DNA of 64,000 nucleotides from Micromonospora profundi (GTDB taxonomy: Bacteria > Actinomycetota > Actinomycetes > Mycobacteriales > Micromonosporaceae). The notes below the pieces were generated by a model that saw only the letters and a program-made list of their open reading frames with translations, did not search any database and was not told the origin of the DNA. The stretch lies in contig NZ_JAATJK010000001.1 in NCBI RefSeq assembly GCF_011927785.1, forward strand, positions 1 to 64,000, given 5' to 3'. Position numbers and translations under genes: made by a program. Shown piece by piece: positions 49,814-58,412 of this stretch. Positions within the stretch are counted from its first letter, which is position 1; every line of letters begins with the position of its first letter.

Positions 49814-51685
49814 CTAGCGGCGGCGGTGGGTTACCAGGCGTTGCCAGAGGCGGCGTAGCGGATTGCGGGGGCGCGGGAGCTGCGGGGTGGCCAGGTCGCC
49901 TATCAGCTTGGTTGCCAGCGACGCCGTTTCGGCGTCCAACTCCGGGGCGGCCAGCGCCAGGTGGGCAAGTGAAACCGCTATCGGCACTGGCCGGGCCTGG
50001 GTCACGGCTGCCACGTCGGCCAGCCGCTCAGCGACCACCCCTGCCACGTCCGGCCGTACGTCGGGATCCACCCACGCGGCGGTGACCAGGGCGAACATCG
50101 CGGCCTCGGTGACCCAGTCCTCCACGCCCCAGACGAGGTCCAGCAGCACCCGACGCCTTGTCGACTCCTCCCACGGCTCGTCGGTGCGGTGGTGCAGCAG
50201 GCCCAGGCAGGCCCACACCTGCACACCGCGTACCCAGATCGACGGGTCCTGGGCGGCCAGCAGCCGGCCCAGCGCGTTGGCCGGTGCCGCTGGCGGGTGC
50301 ACAAGCAGCCCGAGCAGGTCGCCGACATCGAGCCCGGCCAGGCCCACCGCCGCGTCGTAGGCGGCCGGTGGATGGGGCCAGGCCGGATGGGCCACCTGGC
50401 CGATGCGCTCGACCGCCGCCGCCGAGGGTGCCGGCACGGCTGGCGTCGGTACGTTCTCCGCGAAGTTCCACAGCCGCTGGGCGGACGCCCGCCGGGGCTC
50501 GCGCGGGTCGGGCTCCGGTGTGCCCGTCACCTCGATCCGCAGCCCGGGCGCCACCGACGTGGCCGTCCGCAGGGCGCTCGGCGGGGCTACCGCCGTGAGG
50601 CGTACGGCGCTGCCGAGACCGTTGTCGTCGTCGGCGACCGCCTGGCGCAGCGCGTCGACGAGCGGACCGCCGGCCGGTGTCAACTGCCCGAGCCAGGGGC
50701 GGCCCCGGCAGCACTGGGCGAGGTCGCCGTGCTCGTGACTGTCGTCCGGGTGGTCACGGATGAAGTCGGCGAGCGCGACGAGGTGGGACAGGTCGCCGTC
50801 GCGCAGGTGCCGCAGGCGGTGCGCCGTGTGCACAGCGCAGTCGAACGACGGGTCGCGGGCCAGCGCCCGCTCGGTCCATTCCAGCGCCTCGTCGAGCCGG
50901 CCGGTGTCGGCCAGGGTGCCCGCGATGTCGGCGTAGATGGCCAGGTCGTCGGGGTCCAACTCGACGGCCCGGTAGAGCGCGGCGAGGGCGTCGCGGGTCC
51001 GGCCCGCGCTGCGGTACGCGTACCCGAGCCAGACCTCGCCCATCTTCGACGGCTGGAACCGTACTCCTCGGCTGGCCCAGCGGATCGCCAGCGGGACCTC
51101 GCCGAGCCGCCGGGCCAGCGCGGACGCCGCGCCCAGCAGAAGGCCGTGCTCCGGGTGGACGGTGGCGGCGTTGCGGGCCAGCGTGAGGTAGGGGCTGAGG
51201 GCGTTCCGGCCGGCGCGGGGCACCGGGTCGGGCAGCGCGGCGCAGACCTGCATGAGGACCCGGGCGATGTGCTCCGGGTCCAGCCGCTCGACCAGTTCGG
51301 ACGCGGTCACCCACGGCACGCCGGCCCACTGTGCCCCGGGTGCGTGGCCGGTGGCGGCGGCCAGCAGTTCCAGCCCTTCCGCGGGGCGGCCGGCGGCGGC
51401 AAGCAGGTGTGCCCGGGCCACGACGGCGCCGACGAAGGTGTGGTGGGTGATCGGAAAGAGGTCGAGCCCGCCGCCGTCGGCCGCGGCCAGCCGGGCCAGC
51501 GTTTCGTGTACTTCGGGCAGCGTGGGTGCCCGCGCCAGCGCGCTGGCGAGGTGGTCGGCGGCGTGGCGTAGGTCGCCCTCGTCAAGTGCCAGCCGGGCCA
51601 GGGCCAGCTCCTCCGTCGCGGAAAGCGCGGGGTCGTCCCTTCCCTCGGGCACGTCGTCCTCTCGTCGCAGCGAAACAGCCCGCAC
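49814..51685 (-). CDS. Tetratricopeptide-repeat protein
   Basis: A 623-residue soluble protein. N-half has TPR-like helices: ATEELALARLALDEGDLRHA, GYAYRSAGRTRDALAALYRAVELDPDD, DTGRLDEALEWTERALARDPSF. The C-half is helical, HEAT-like, with DPSIWVRGVQVWACLGLLHH. No catalytic motif. GTG start 51683-51685 is the longest; GTG 51650-51652 (with GAGAGG too close) is an alternative. Unknown partner. A dispersed palindromic element follows. Confidence 0.7.
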   Translation of the reverse strand: MRAVSLRREDDVPEGRDDPALSATEELALARLALDEGDLRHAADHLASALARAPTLPEVHETLARLAAADGGGLDLFPITHHTFVGAVVARAHLLAAAGRPAEGLELLAAATGHAPGAQWAGVPWVTASELVERLDPEHIARVLMQVCAALPDPVPRAGRNALSPYLTLARNAATVHPEHGLLLGAASALARRLGEVPLAIRWASRGVRFQPSKMGEVWLGYAYRSAGRTRDALAALYRAVELDPDDLAIYADIAGTLADTGRLDEALEWTERALARDPSFDCAVHTAHRLRHLRDGDLSHLVALADFIRDHPDDSHEHGDLAQCCRGRPWLGQLTPAGGPLVDALRQAVADDDNGLGSAVRLTAVAPPSALRTATSVAPGLRIEVTGTPEPDPREPRRASAQRLWNFAENVPTPAVPAPSAAAVERIGQVAHPAWPHPPAAYDAAVGLAGLDVGDLLGLLVHPPAAPANALGRLLAAQDPSIWVRGVQVWACLGLLHHRTDEPWEESTRRRVLLDLVWGVEDWVTEAAMFALVTAAWVDPDVRPDVAGVVAERLADVAAVTQARPVPIAVSLAHLALAAPELDAETASLATKLIGDLATPQLPRPRNPLRRLWQRLVTHRRR

Positions 51686-51812
51686 AGCGTAGTTGATATT
51701 GAGGAGTTTAGGTGATCACCTGCGCACTCATGCTCGATCAATTGCTCTGACCGAAGCAAACGTGCAAGACTGAGCAGGAAACGCGCGGCAACCGCGCATG
51801 AGGGGAGTGTTC

Positions 51813-52865
51813 GTGACACGTGCAGGGGCCGGGATGACCGCCGACATCGATGAGCAGCCGGACGGCTACGAGCGCCTGCTCTCCACCGTCAACGCCGAGG
51901 CGATCGCCCGGGTCGCGGCAGTGGTCGCCGAGCGGCGTCCACGACACGTGGTCTTCACCGCCCGGGGCACCTCCGACCACGCTGCCCTCTACGGGGCGTA
52001 CCTGACCGAGATCCGGCTCGGACTGCCCGCCGGGCTCGCGTCGCCGAGCGCGGTCACCTTGTTCGGCGCCCGCCCCGACCTGTCCGACGCGCTCGTCGTC
52101 GGCGTCAGCCAGAGCGGCGGCTCACCCGACCTGAGCGAGGTGCTGCGCGCCGCACGCGCCTCCGGTGCGCTCACCCTCGCTGTGACGAACGCCCCCGGTT
52201 CGCCGCTGACCGAGACGGCCGAGCTGAGTATCGACATCGCCGCCGGGCACGAGCGGGCGGTCGCCGCCACCAAGACGTACACCGCCGAGCTGCTCGCCCT
52301 GCTCATGCTTGTGGAGGGCATCCGGGCCGGCGACGGCGTGCTCCCGGCCGCCGAACGGGAGGCGCTCGCCGCGCTGCCCGAACTGGCCGCCCGGACCCTC
52401 GCCGACGACACCCCGGCCCAGCTCGCACCGCGCTACCGGTTCGCGCAGCAACTGGTCACCACCGGCCGCGGGTACGCGTACCCGACCGCCCGCGAGGCCG
52501 CGCTGAAGCTGATGGAGACCTCGTACCTGCCGGCGCTCGCGTTCTCCGGCGCCGACCTGCTGCACGGCCCGCTCGCGATGACCGACCCGGAGGTCCCGGT
52601 GCTCGCCGTGGTCGGGTCCGGCCCTGGCGGCCGGTCGATGGGTGAGGTGCTGCCCCGCCTCGGTGAGCGCCGCGCGGATGTCGTGGTGGTCGGCTCCGCC
52701 GACGTGCCGGGCGCCACCCGGCTCGCCGTCCCCGAGGTCGACGAGCGGTACGCGCCGCTGCTGGACATCCTGCCGTTGCAGCGGTTGGCGTTGTCGTTGG
52801 CGCTGGCCCGGGGCGAGGATCCGGACGCGCCGCGCGGGTTGAAGAAGGTCACCGCGACGATGTGA
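51813..52865 (+). CDS. SIS-domain sugar-phosphate isomerase/deaminase-like protein
   Basis: A 350-residue protein with two SIS (sugar isomerase) domains, like the C-terminal half of GlmS or AgaS. Phosphosugar loops: FTARGTSDHAALYG, VGVSQSGGSPDLSE and AATKTYTAELLAL; second domain GRGYAYPTAREAALKLMETSYLPA. It lacks a glutaminase domain, so it is not GlmS; an amino-sugar isomerase or deaminase is likely. GTG start 51813 with GGGGAG upstream. Downstream, 25 bp on, is the PdtaS-like kinase. Confidence 0.85.
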   Translation: MTRAGAGMTADIDEQPDGYERLLSTVNAEAIARVAAVVAERRPRHVVFTARGTSDHAALYGAYLTEIRLGLPAGLASPSAVTLFGARPDLSDALVVGVSQSGGSPDLSEVLRAARASGALTLAVTNAPGSPLTETAELSIDIAAGHERAVAATKTYTAELLALLMLVEGIRAGDGVLPAAEREALAALPELAARTLADDTPAQLAPRYRFAQQLVTTGRGYAYPTAREAALKLMETSYLPALAFSGADLLHGPLAMTDPEVPVLAVVGSGPGGRSMGEVLPRLGERRADVVVVGSADVPGATRLAVPEVDERYAPLLDILPLQRLALSLALARGEDPDAPRGLKKVTATM

Positions 52866-52890
52866 GGCGCGGCGTGGCAGGCTGGTCACC

Positions 52891-54468
52891 GTGTCCACGT
52901 TGCGCGACCTCGCCGAGGAGCACACCCATCTCCGACCGGCCGACATCGACCACCTGCACCGGATCGCCGGCGACTGGCAGCTGCTGTCCGACCTGTCCTT
53001 CGCTGACCTGCTGCTCTGGGTGCCGGTCGACGCCGACGGCACGTTCCTCTGCGTCGCCCAGGTCCGTCCGACGACCGCTCCCACCGCGTACCAGGACGAC
53101 CAGGTGGGGCGGATCATCGGCGGGCCCGAGGTGGCGCATCTGGGGGTCGCGTACTCCCAGGGGCGGATCTGGCGGGAGGGTGACCCGGTCTGGTACGGCG
53201 ACGTACCGGCTCGGCACGAGGCGATCCCGGTCCGGCTGCGTACCGCCGAGGGTGAGGCCGGCGACGTGATCGCCGTGGTGGGCCGGGACACCAACCTTTC
53301 CACCGCGCGTACGCCCAGCCAGTTGGAACTCAACTACCTGACAACGGCCGACGACCTGGCCCAGATGATCGCGGACGGCACCTTCCCGCCGCCCCGGCAC
53401 CCGGGGGAGACCACCTCCGCGCCGCGCGTCGGTGACGGTCTCGTCCGGCTGGACGCCGGCGGGAAGGTGACCTACGCCAGCCCGAACGCCCAGTCCGCGT
53501 ACCGGCGGTTGGGCTACGCCTCCCACCTGGTGGGCGAGGACCTGGCCGTGCTGCACCGGCGACTGGCCGGCGACCCGCTCGACGGCACCGAAGCCGCGAA
53601 CGGCATCCTGGCCGCACTACGCGGCGAGGCACCGCCCCGGCGGGAGATCGACGCCCGTGGGGCCACGATGCTGACCCGCGCGCTGCCGCTGATGCCCGCC
53701 GGGGTGCCGATCGGGGCGCTCGTGCTGGTCCGGGACATCACCGAGGTACGCCGCCGGGACCGGGCGCTGATCACCAAGGACGCCACCATCCGGGAGATCC
53801 ACCACCGGGTGAAGAACAACCTCCAGACTGTCGCCGCGCTGTTGCGGTTGCAGGCTCGCCGGGTAGCCATGCCCGAGGCGCGTGTCGCCCTGGAGGAGTC
53901 GGTCCGCCGGGTCGCCTCGATCGCTCTGGTGCACGAGACGCTGTCCATGTCCAGCGACGAGGCGGTCGAGTTCGACGGCATCGTCGACCGCGTGGCCAGC
54001 GCCGCCACCGAGGTCGCCGCCACCGAGGTGAGCGTCGGCATGCGCCGCCAGGGCAGCTTCGGCGTGCTGCCGGCGGAGATCGCCACCTCACTGGTGATGG
54101 TCCTCAACGAACTGCTGCTCAACGCTGTCGAGCACGGCTTCCCGCCGGCCGACGAGACCGCCGACGAGACCGACGCCGGTCCCGCCGGGGTGTCGACCGC
54201 CGACGTGTCCGGGCGGCCGGAGGTGGTGGTTTCGGCGCACCGGTTCCGCAAGATGCTGCACGTGTCGGTGACCGACAACGGGCGCGGGCTGCCGCCGGAC
54301 TTCGACGCGGAGCGCGCCAGCCGGCTCGGCCTCCAGATCGTCCGGGCCCTGGTCACCGGGGAACTGCGCGGCACCATCGAGCTCCGGGCCGGCGCCAACG
54401 GAGGCACCGAGGCGTTGCTTGTCGTCCCGCTGGCCCGCAGCGCCCCCGACGGGCGCTCACAGGTCTGA
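52891..54468 (+). CDS. pdtaS: PdtaS-like soluble sensor histidine kinase
   Basis: A 525-residue cytosolic kinase: N-terminal GAF-like sensor, a PAS domain (YASPNAQSAYRRLGYASHLVGEDL) and a HisKA_2/HWE-type kinase core: EIHHRVKNNLQTVAALLRLQ with the phosphoacceptor His, then VMVLNELLLNAVEHGF and TDNGRGLPPDF. This architecture, and proximity to whiB1, fits PdtaS (Rv3220c) whose regulator PdtaR is an ANTAR RNA-binding protein encoded elsewhere. GTG start at 52891, no SD. An insertion rich in Asp/Glu/Ala (ADETADETDAG) splits the ATPase domain. Confidence 0.82.
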   Translation: MSTLRDLAEEHTHLRPADIDHLHRIAGDWQLLSDLSFADLLLWVPVDADGTFLCVAQVRPTTAPTAYQDDQVGRIIGGPEVAHLGVAYSQGRIWREGDPVWYGDVPARHEAIPVRLRTAEGEAGDVIAVVGRDTNLSTARTPSQLELNYLTTADDLAQMIADGTFPPPRHPGETTSAPRVGDGLVRLDAGGKVTYASPNAQSAYRRLGYASHLVGEDLAVLHRRLAGDPLDGTEAANGILAALRGEAPPRREIDARGATMLTRALPLMPAGVPIGALVLVRDITEVRRRDRALITKDATIREIHHRVKNNLQTVAALLRLQARRVAMPEARVALEESVRRVASIALVHETLSMSSDEAVEFDGIVDRVASAATEVAATEVSVGMRRQGSFGVLPAEIATSLVMVLNELLLNAVEHGFPPADETADETDAGPAGVSTADVSGRPEVVVSAHRFRKMLHVSVTDNGRGLPPDFDAERASRLGLQIVRALVTGELRGTIELRAGANGGTEALLVVPLARSAPDGRSQV

Positions 54469-54486
54469 CGCCGAGCGGCGTCATCG

Positions 54487-54534
54487 GTCAGGAGGCTGTG
54501 CGGCGGGTCAGGAGGCTGTGCGGCGGGTCAGGAG
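54487..54534. repeat. 20-bp tandem repeat overlapping the GT39 stop codon
   Basis: Two exact 20-bp copies (54487-54506, 54507-54526) plus 8 bp of a third. The stop codon of the leftward gene is in the second copy, and a copy beyond it would encode the same LTRRTAS* tail. Confidence 0.8.
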
Positions 54535-56088
54535 GGCGACGGTCAGGCCGGGGCGTTGCCAGACCTGCGCGACTGTGAAGTCCGCGCGCAGCGCGTCGCC
54601 CTTGGGGCCCTGTATGCCGGCCAGGGGCTCGGCACGCCGCCCGGCGACGACCAGCCAGACCCGTGACGTGCCGTCGAGGCACTGCGCCGGCTGCGCGCAC
54701 TCGGCCGCCCAGAGGTCGCCGCGACGGACCTCGTCCTCGGTGACCAGGACGTCCCGTGGTGGGTCGTCGAGGTGGTACCCGATGCCCAGATCGAGGAACA
54801 GCCAACTGTCCCGGGGTGAGTAGACCACCGCGTCGCCAGGCCGCTGGCCGTCGGCGATCACCCGTGCCGCCCCCGCGTAGTCCACCGGGACGCTGCGGGG
54901 CCACTCGTGGGTGCGCCGCAGCGCGGTCTGATCGGGCAGGCCGAGCAGGCCGGCCACGACCACCACGGCCAGCGCGGCCGGCGCGGACACGCCGGCCAGC
55001 GCCGCGCCGGCCAGCAGGCAGGCGAAGGGCACCACGAAGACCAGGTACCGAGGCACCCACAGCGGTACGACCGCACCGGCGGCGAAGAGCAGCGCGACGG
55101 GCAGGAGCAGCGCGCTCACCGGCAGCAGGGCGCGCCGCCCGAGCCGGGCCGCCCCGAGCGCGGCGACCCCGACCACCAGGCCACCCACCACGCTGCTCTG
55201 GGCCACACCACCGGGCAGCGCGCTCAGGTCGTCCAGCCGGGCCGGGGCGACCCAGCTCAACTGCCGGGAGCGTTGCGTGCGGGCGCGCAGCAGCAGGGGA
55301 GTCACCACCAGCGCGGCCGGCACCAGGGCCACCACCCACCGCCACAGCCGTCGGTCCCGACCGCCGGGTCCTCCGATCACCCCGGGCGGCCTGCCGACCG
55401 GTACCGGCTCGCCGCCCGGCGCGGGCGCGGCGACCGGTGCCGGCCTGCAGTCCGGCGCGGGCCCGGCGACCGGTGCGGCGATGCCGGCTGCGGCGGGGCC
55501 TCTCCACCAGGTGATCAGCACGACCAACGCGTGCGCGGCCAGCAGGGTGAGCGCTATCAGGTGGGTGAGCCCGAGGGCGGCCACGGCTGCGGCGTACCCG
55601 GCCCACCGTGCCCAGCCCGGCCGTCGCAGCGCTGTCACAAGCAGCAGGGTCGCGAGCACCGCGAGCGCGGTGGCCAGGGCGTACGGGCGGGCTTCCTGAC
55701 CGTAGCGGGAGGTGCCGGGAAGCACAGCGAACAGCAGCCCGGCGAAGAGACCTGTGCGCCTGTCGACCAACCGCTCCCCGAGTACGGCGAGCAGCCCGGC
55801 GGCGACAGTCATCGCCAGGACGGCTGGCACGCGCAGGGCGACCGTGGAGTCACCGAAGACAGCGACCCAGCCGTGCATCAGCAGGTAGTACGGGCCGGTG
55901 GCGGCGTCGATGGTGCCCGCCAGCCGAGCCAGCTCGCCGGGGGACCGGGTGGCGGCGCTCCAGGTGGCCAGCTCGTCGCGCCAGAGCTGCGCCGACCCCA
56001 GCCCCGTCACTGTCACCGCCAGGGTCAGCAGCGCCGGAGGAAGCCAGACCGGTAGGCCCTTGGTCGACTCCTCGGACAATCCGCCCAC
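54508..56088 (-). CDS. GT39-type membrane glycosyltransferase (mannosyltransferase-like)
   Basis: A 526-residue multi-pass membrane protein with ~10 helices. N-terminal GLGSAQLWRDELATWSAATRS holds the Asp-Glu motif (RDE) of ArnT/GT39 enzymes, which use a polyprenyl-phosphate sugar donor. A C-terminal soluble part (~430-526) includes YSPRDSWLFLDLGIGYHL. An Ala/Pro/Gly low-complexity insert (~205-250) lies between helices. ATG at 56086-56088. Function in cell-wall glycolipid or protein glycosylation is inferred. Confidence 0.8.
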   Translation of the reverse strand: MGGLSEESTKGLPVWLPPALLTLAVTVTGLGSAQLWRDELATWSAATRSPGELARLAGTIDAATGPYYLLMHGWVAVFGDSTVALRVPAVLAMTVAAGLLAVLGERLVDRRTGLFAGLLFAVLPGTSRYGQEARPYALATALAVLATLLLVTALRRPGWARWAGYAAAVAALGLTHLIALTLLAAHALVVLITWWRGPAAAGIAAPVAGPAPDCRPAPVAAPAPGGEPVPVGRPPGVIGGPGGRDRRLWRWVVALVPAALVVTPLLLRARTQRSRQLSWVAPARLDDLSALPGGVAQSSVVGGLVVGVAALGAARLGRRALLPVSALLLPVALLFAAGAVVPLWVPRYLVFVVPFACLLAGAALAGVSAPAALAVVVVAGLLGLPDQTALRRTHEWPRSVPVDYAGAARVIADGQRPGDAVVYSPRDSWLFLDLGIGYHLDDPPRDVLVTEDEVRRGDLWAAECAQPAQCLDGTSRVWLVVAGRRAEPLAGIQGPKGDALRADFTVAQVWQRPGLTVALLTRRTAS

Positions 56089-56168
56089 AGCCTCGAGCCT
56101 GCCACGCGCAACCGCCCCACGAGCTCAGCCCGCAACAGCCACGCCGATGTCGCCCCACCAACCCGCGT

Positions 56169-56237
56169 CGATCTTGCACTTTCGGTCGCCGATATGAGTG
56201 GAGCGCCTCTTATGTCGCGTCAGTAAGTGCAAGATCG
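56169..56237. repeat. Dispersed palindromic intergenic element, copy 2
   Basis: CGATCTTGCACTT (56169-56181) and its exact inverse AAGTGCAAGATCG (56225-56237). The interior (TCGGTCGCC...) differs from copy 1 (49715-49795) apart from the arms. It stands between the GT39 promoter and the sulfite-reductase leader. Confidence 0.75.
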
Positions 56238-56324
56238 CGGGGTAGTGGAGGCGTCTCGGTCCGTGATGTGGGATCCCACACGCGGACATTGGCCGGCCCC
56301 CATCGGGTGTGGCAGCATGAGCCC

Positions 56325-56411
56325 ATGACCGCCGCTGTCGTCCGCCGCTTCGTGGCTCGCCGCCACGTCGATTACGGCCGCGTGCGCAGCGCGATCTGTC
56401 CGGCCTACTGA
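56325..56411 (+). CDS. Leader peptide upstream of sulfite reductase, 28 aa
   Basis: A 28-residue frame, MTAAVVRRFVARRHVDYGRV then RSAICPAY. The RRHVD signature and one cysteine near the end are typical of the small leader peptides that precede sulfur-assimilation genes in actinomycetes. A CAGCAT box ends 6 nt before the ATG (gap GAGCCC), so it is probably leaderless, translated from the 5' end. It would couple ribosome position (Cys or another charged tRNA) to downstream expression. Confidence 0.7.
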   Translation: MTAAVVRRFVARRHVDYGRVRSAICPAY

Positions 56412-56463
56412 CGACGCCCGACCCATCTGTCTCGGGCGCGCTCCGCGCCGGCTGTCTCAGACA

Positions 56464-56534
56464 CCGTTGTCCCGCCCGCTCGCCGGGCCGGCCGTCGCGC
56501 CCGCGTACCCCGAGGCACAGCAGACAACGGAGGA
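56464..56534 (+). promoter_or_regulatory. Possible SD-masking stem before sirA
   Basis: CCGTTGTC (56464-56471) can pair with GACAACGG (56523-56530), which overlaps the sirA Shine-Dalgarno GGAGGA (56529-56534). It may allow translation control by the leader peptide. Confidence 0.4.
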
Positions 56535-56541
56535 CGCCGCG

Positions 56542-58254
56542 ATGGCGGTCAGCAGCATCCCGGCCCGTTCCGGAGATTCGACGGCACGCCCGGCCCGGGC
56601 GCCGCGCAAGCCCCGGGGTGAGGGTCAGTGGGCGCTCGGCCACCGCGAGCCGCTCAACCCCAACGAGCGCATCAAGAAGGACGACGACCCGCTCAACGTC
56701 CGGGCCCGCATCGAGACCATCTACGCGCACCGCGGCTTCGCCTCCATCGACCCGCAGGACCTGCGTGGCCGGTTCCGCTGGTGGGGCCTCTACACGCAGC
56801 GCAAGGCCGGCATCGACGGTGGGCGCACCGCAGTGCTGGAGCCGCACGAGCTGGAGGACGAGTTCTTCATGCTCCGGGTCCGCATCGACGGCGGGCAGCT
56901 CAGCCTGGCGCAACTGCGGGTGATCGCGGACATCTCGCGGGAGTTCGCCCGGGACACCGCCGACATCACCGACAGGCAGAACATCCAGTACCACTGGATC
57001 CGGGTCGAGGACATGCCGGAGATCTGGCGTCGGCTGGAGTCGGTCGGTCTCCAGACCACCGAGGCGTGCGGCGACTGCCCCCGGATCGTGCTGGGCAGCC
57101 CGGTCGCCGGTGTGGCCCGCGAGGAGGTGCTCGACCCGACCCCGGCGATCGACGAGATCGTCTCCCGGTACGTCGGTGACAAGCAGTTCTCCAACCTGCC
57201 CCGCAAGTTCAAGACGTCGATCTCCTGGCTTGTCGACACCCCGTACGAGTCGAACGACATCGCCTTCCTCGGCGTCGACCACCCCGAGCACGGCCCGGGC
57301 TTCGACGTCTGGGTCGGCGGCGGGCTCTCCACAAATCCGATGCTCGCCCAGCGCCTCGGCGTCTGGGTGCCGCTGGCCGAGGTGCCGGACGTGTGGGCCG
57401 GGGTGGTGGGGATCTTCCGCGACTACGGCTACCGCCGGCTGCGTAACCGGGCCCGGCTGAAGTTCCTGGTGGCCGACTGGGGCGTGGAGCGCTTCCGCGA
57501 GGTGCTGGAGAAGGAATACCTGGGTCGCACGCTGCTCGACGGTCCGGCGCCCGTTCTGCCGTCGAAGCCGGTCGATCACGTGGGCGTGCACGAGCAGGCC
57601 GACGGGCGGCACTACGTGGGTGCCGCCCCGGTGGTCGGGCGGGTGTCCGGCGGGCAGCTCGCCCAACTGGCCGACGTCGTCGAGGCGCACGGCAGCGACC
57701 GGGTGCGGCTCACCCCGTACCAGAAGCTGCTGGTGCTCGACGTGCCGTCGGAGCGGACGGAGTCGCTTGTCGACGCCCTGCGCGGGATCGGCCTGGAGGC
57801 GCGGCCGTCGGCCTGGCGGCGCGGCACCATGGCGTGCACCGGCATCGAGTACTGCAAGTTGGCAATCGTCGAGACCAAGGCCCGCGGCGAGGAGCTGGTG
57901 GCCCGGCTGGAGCAGCGGCTGCGCGACTTCGACGCCGACATCTCGATCCACATCAACGGCTGCCCGAACGCGTGCGCGCGTACGCAGGTGGCCGACATCG
58001 GCCTCAAGGGCCAGCTGGTGGTCGGCCCGGACGGCCGGCAGGTGGAGGGCTTCCAGGTGCACCTGGGCGGCGGCCTGGGCATGGCGCAGGGGCAGACCGC
58101 CGGGTTCGGCCGCAAGCTGCGGGGTCTGAAGACCACCGCCGACGAGCTTCCGGAGTACGTGGAACGGCTGGCCCGCCGCTACCTGGCTGGCCGGAGCACT
58201 GGCGAGACTTTCGCCAACTGGGTGATCAGAGTCGACGAGGAGGAACTGCGGTGA
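56542..58254 (+). CDS. Ferredoxin-dependent sulfite (or nitrite) reductase
   Basis: A 570-residue siroheme enzyme (SirA/NirA family). [4Fe-4S]-siroheme ligands: Cys432, Cys438 (CTGIEYC) and Cys474, Cys478 (CPNAC). Repeat pieces DRQNIQYHWIRVEDMP and GVWVPLAE fit the family. Its neighbours (cysH, siroheme chelatase) argue for sulfite as substrate, though Fd-NiR is close in sequence. ATG 56542 with GGAGGA 7 nt upstream. Overlaps the small Zn-ribbon gene by 4 bp (GTGA). Confidence 0.9.
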   Translation: MAVSSIPARSGDSTARPARAPRKPRGEGQWALGHREPLNPNERIKKDDDPLNVRARIETIYAHRGFASIDPQDLRGRFRWWGLYTQRKAGIDGGRTAVLEPHELEDEFFMLRVRIDGGQLSLAQLRVIADISREFARDTADITDRQNIQYHWIRVEDMPEIWRRLESVGLQTTEACGDCPRIVLGSPVAGVAREEVLDPTPAIDEIVSRYVGDKQFSNLPRKFKTSISWLVDTPYESNDIAFLGVDHPEHGPGFDVWVGGGLSTNPMLAQRLGVWVPLAEVPDVWAGVVGIFRDYGYRRLRNRARLKFLVADWGVERFREVLEKEYLGRTLLDGPAPVLPSKPVDHVGVHEQADGRHYVGAAPVVGRVSGGQLAQLADVVEAHGSDRVRLTPYQKLLVLDVPSERTESLVDALRGIGLEARPSAWRRGTMACTGIEYCKLAIVETKARGEELVARLEQRLRDFDADISIHINGCPNACARTQVADIGLKGQLVVGPDGRQVEGFQVHLGGGLGMAQGQTAGFGRKLRGLKTTADELPEYVERLARRYLAGRSTGETFANWVIRVDEEELR

Positions 58255-58412
58255 GCAGCGAGAACCGAGCGGCACCTCTGTACTGCCCGTACTGCGGCGA
58301 GGAAGACCTGCGGCCGCACGAGTCGGGGCACGGCGCCTGGGAGTGCCACGCCTGCACCCGGGTCTTCGCGGTGAAGTTCACCGGCCTGCTGTCGCGGGCA
58401 GTGACCCGATGA
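58251..58412 (+). CDS. Small zinc-ribbon protein between sirA and cysH, 53 aa
   Basis: A 53-residue zinc ribbon with CPYC and CHAC (CPYCGEEDLRPHESGHGAWECHACTRVF) and a short tail. GTG start overlaps the sirA stop (GTGA) and its own stop overlaps the cysH start (ATGA), so all three are translationally coupled. It is conserved in this place in several actinomycetes, to my memory. Likely an accessory factor of sulfate assimilation, unknown mechanism. Confidence 0.75.
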   Translation: MSSENRAAPLYCPYCGEEDLRPHESGHGAWECHACTRVFAVKFTGLLSRAVTR

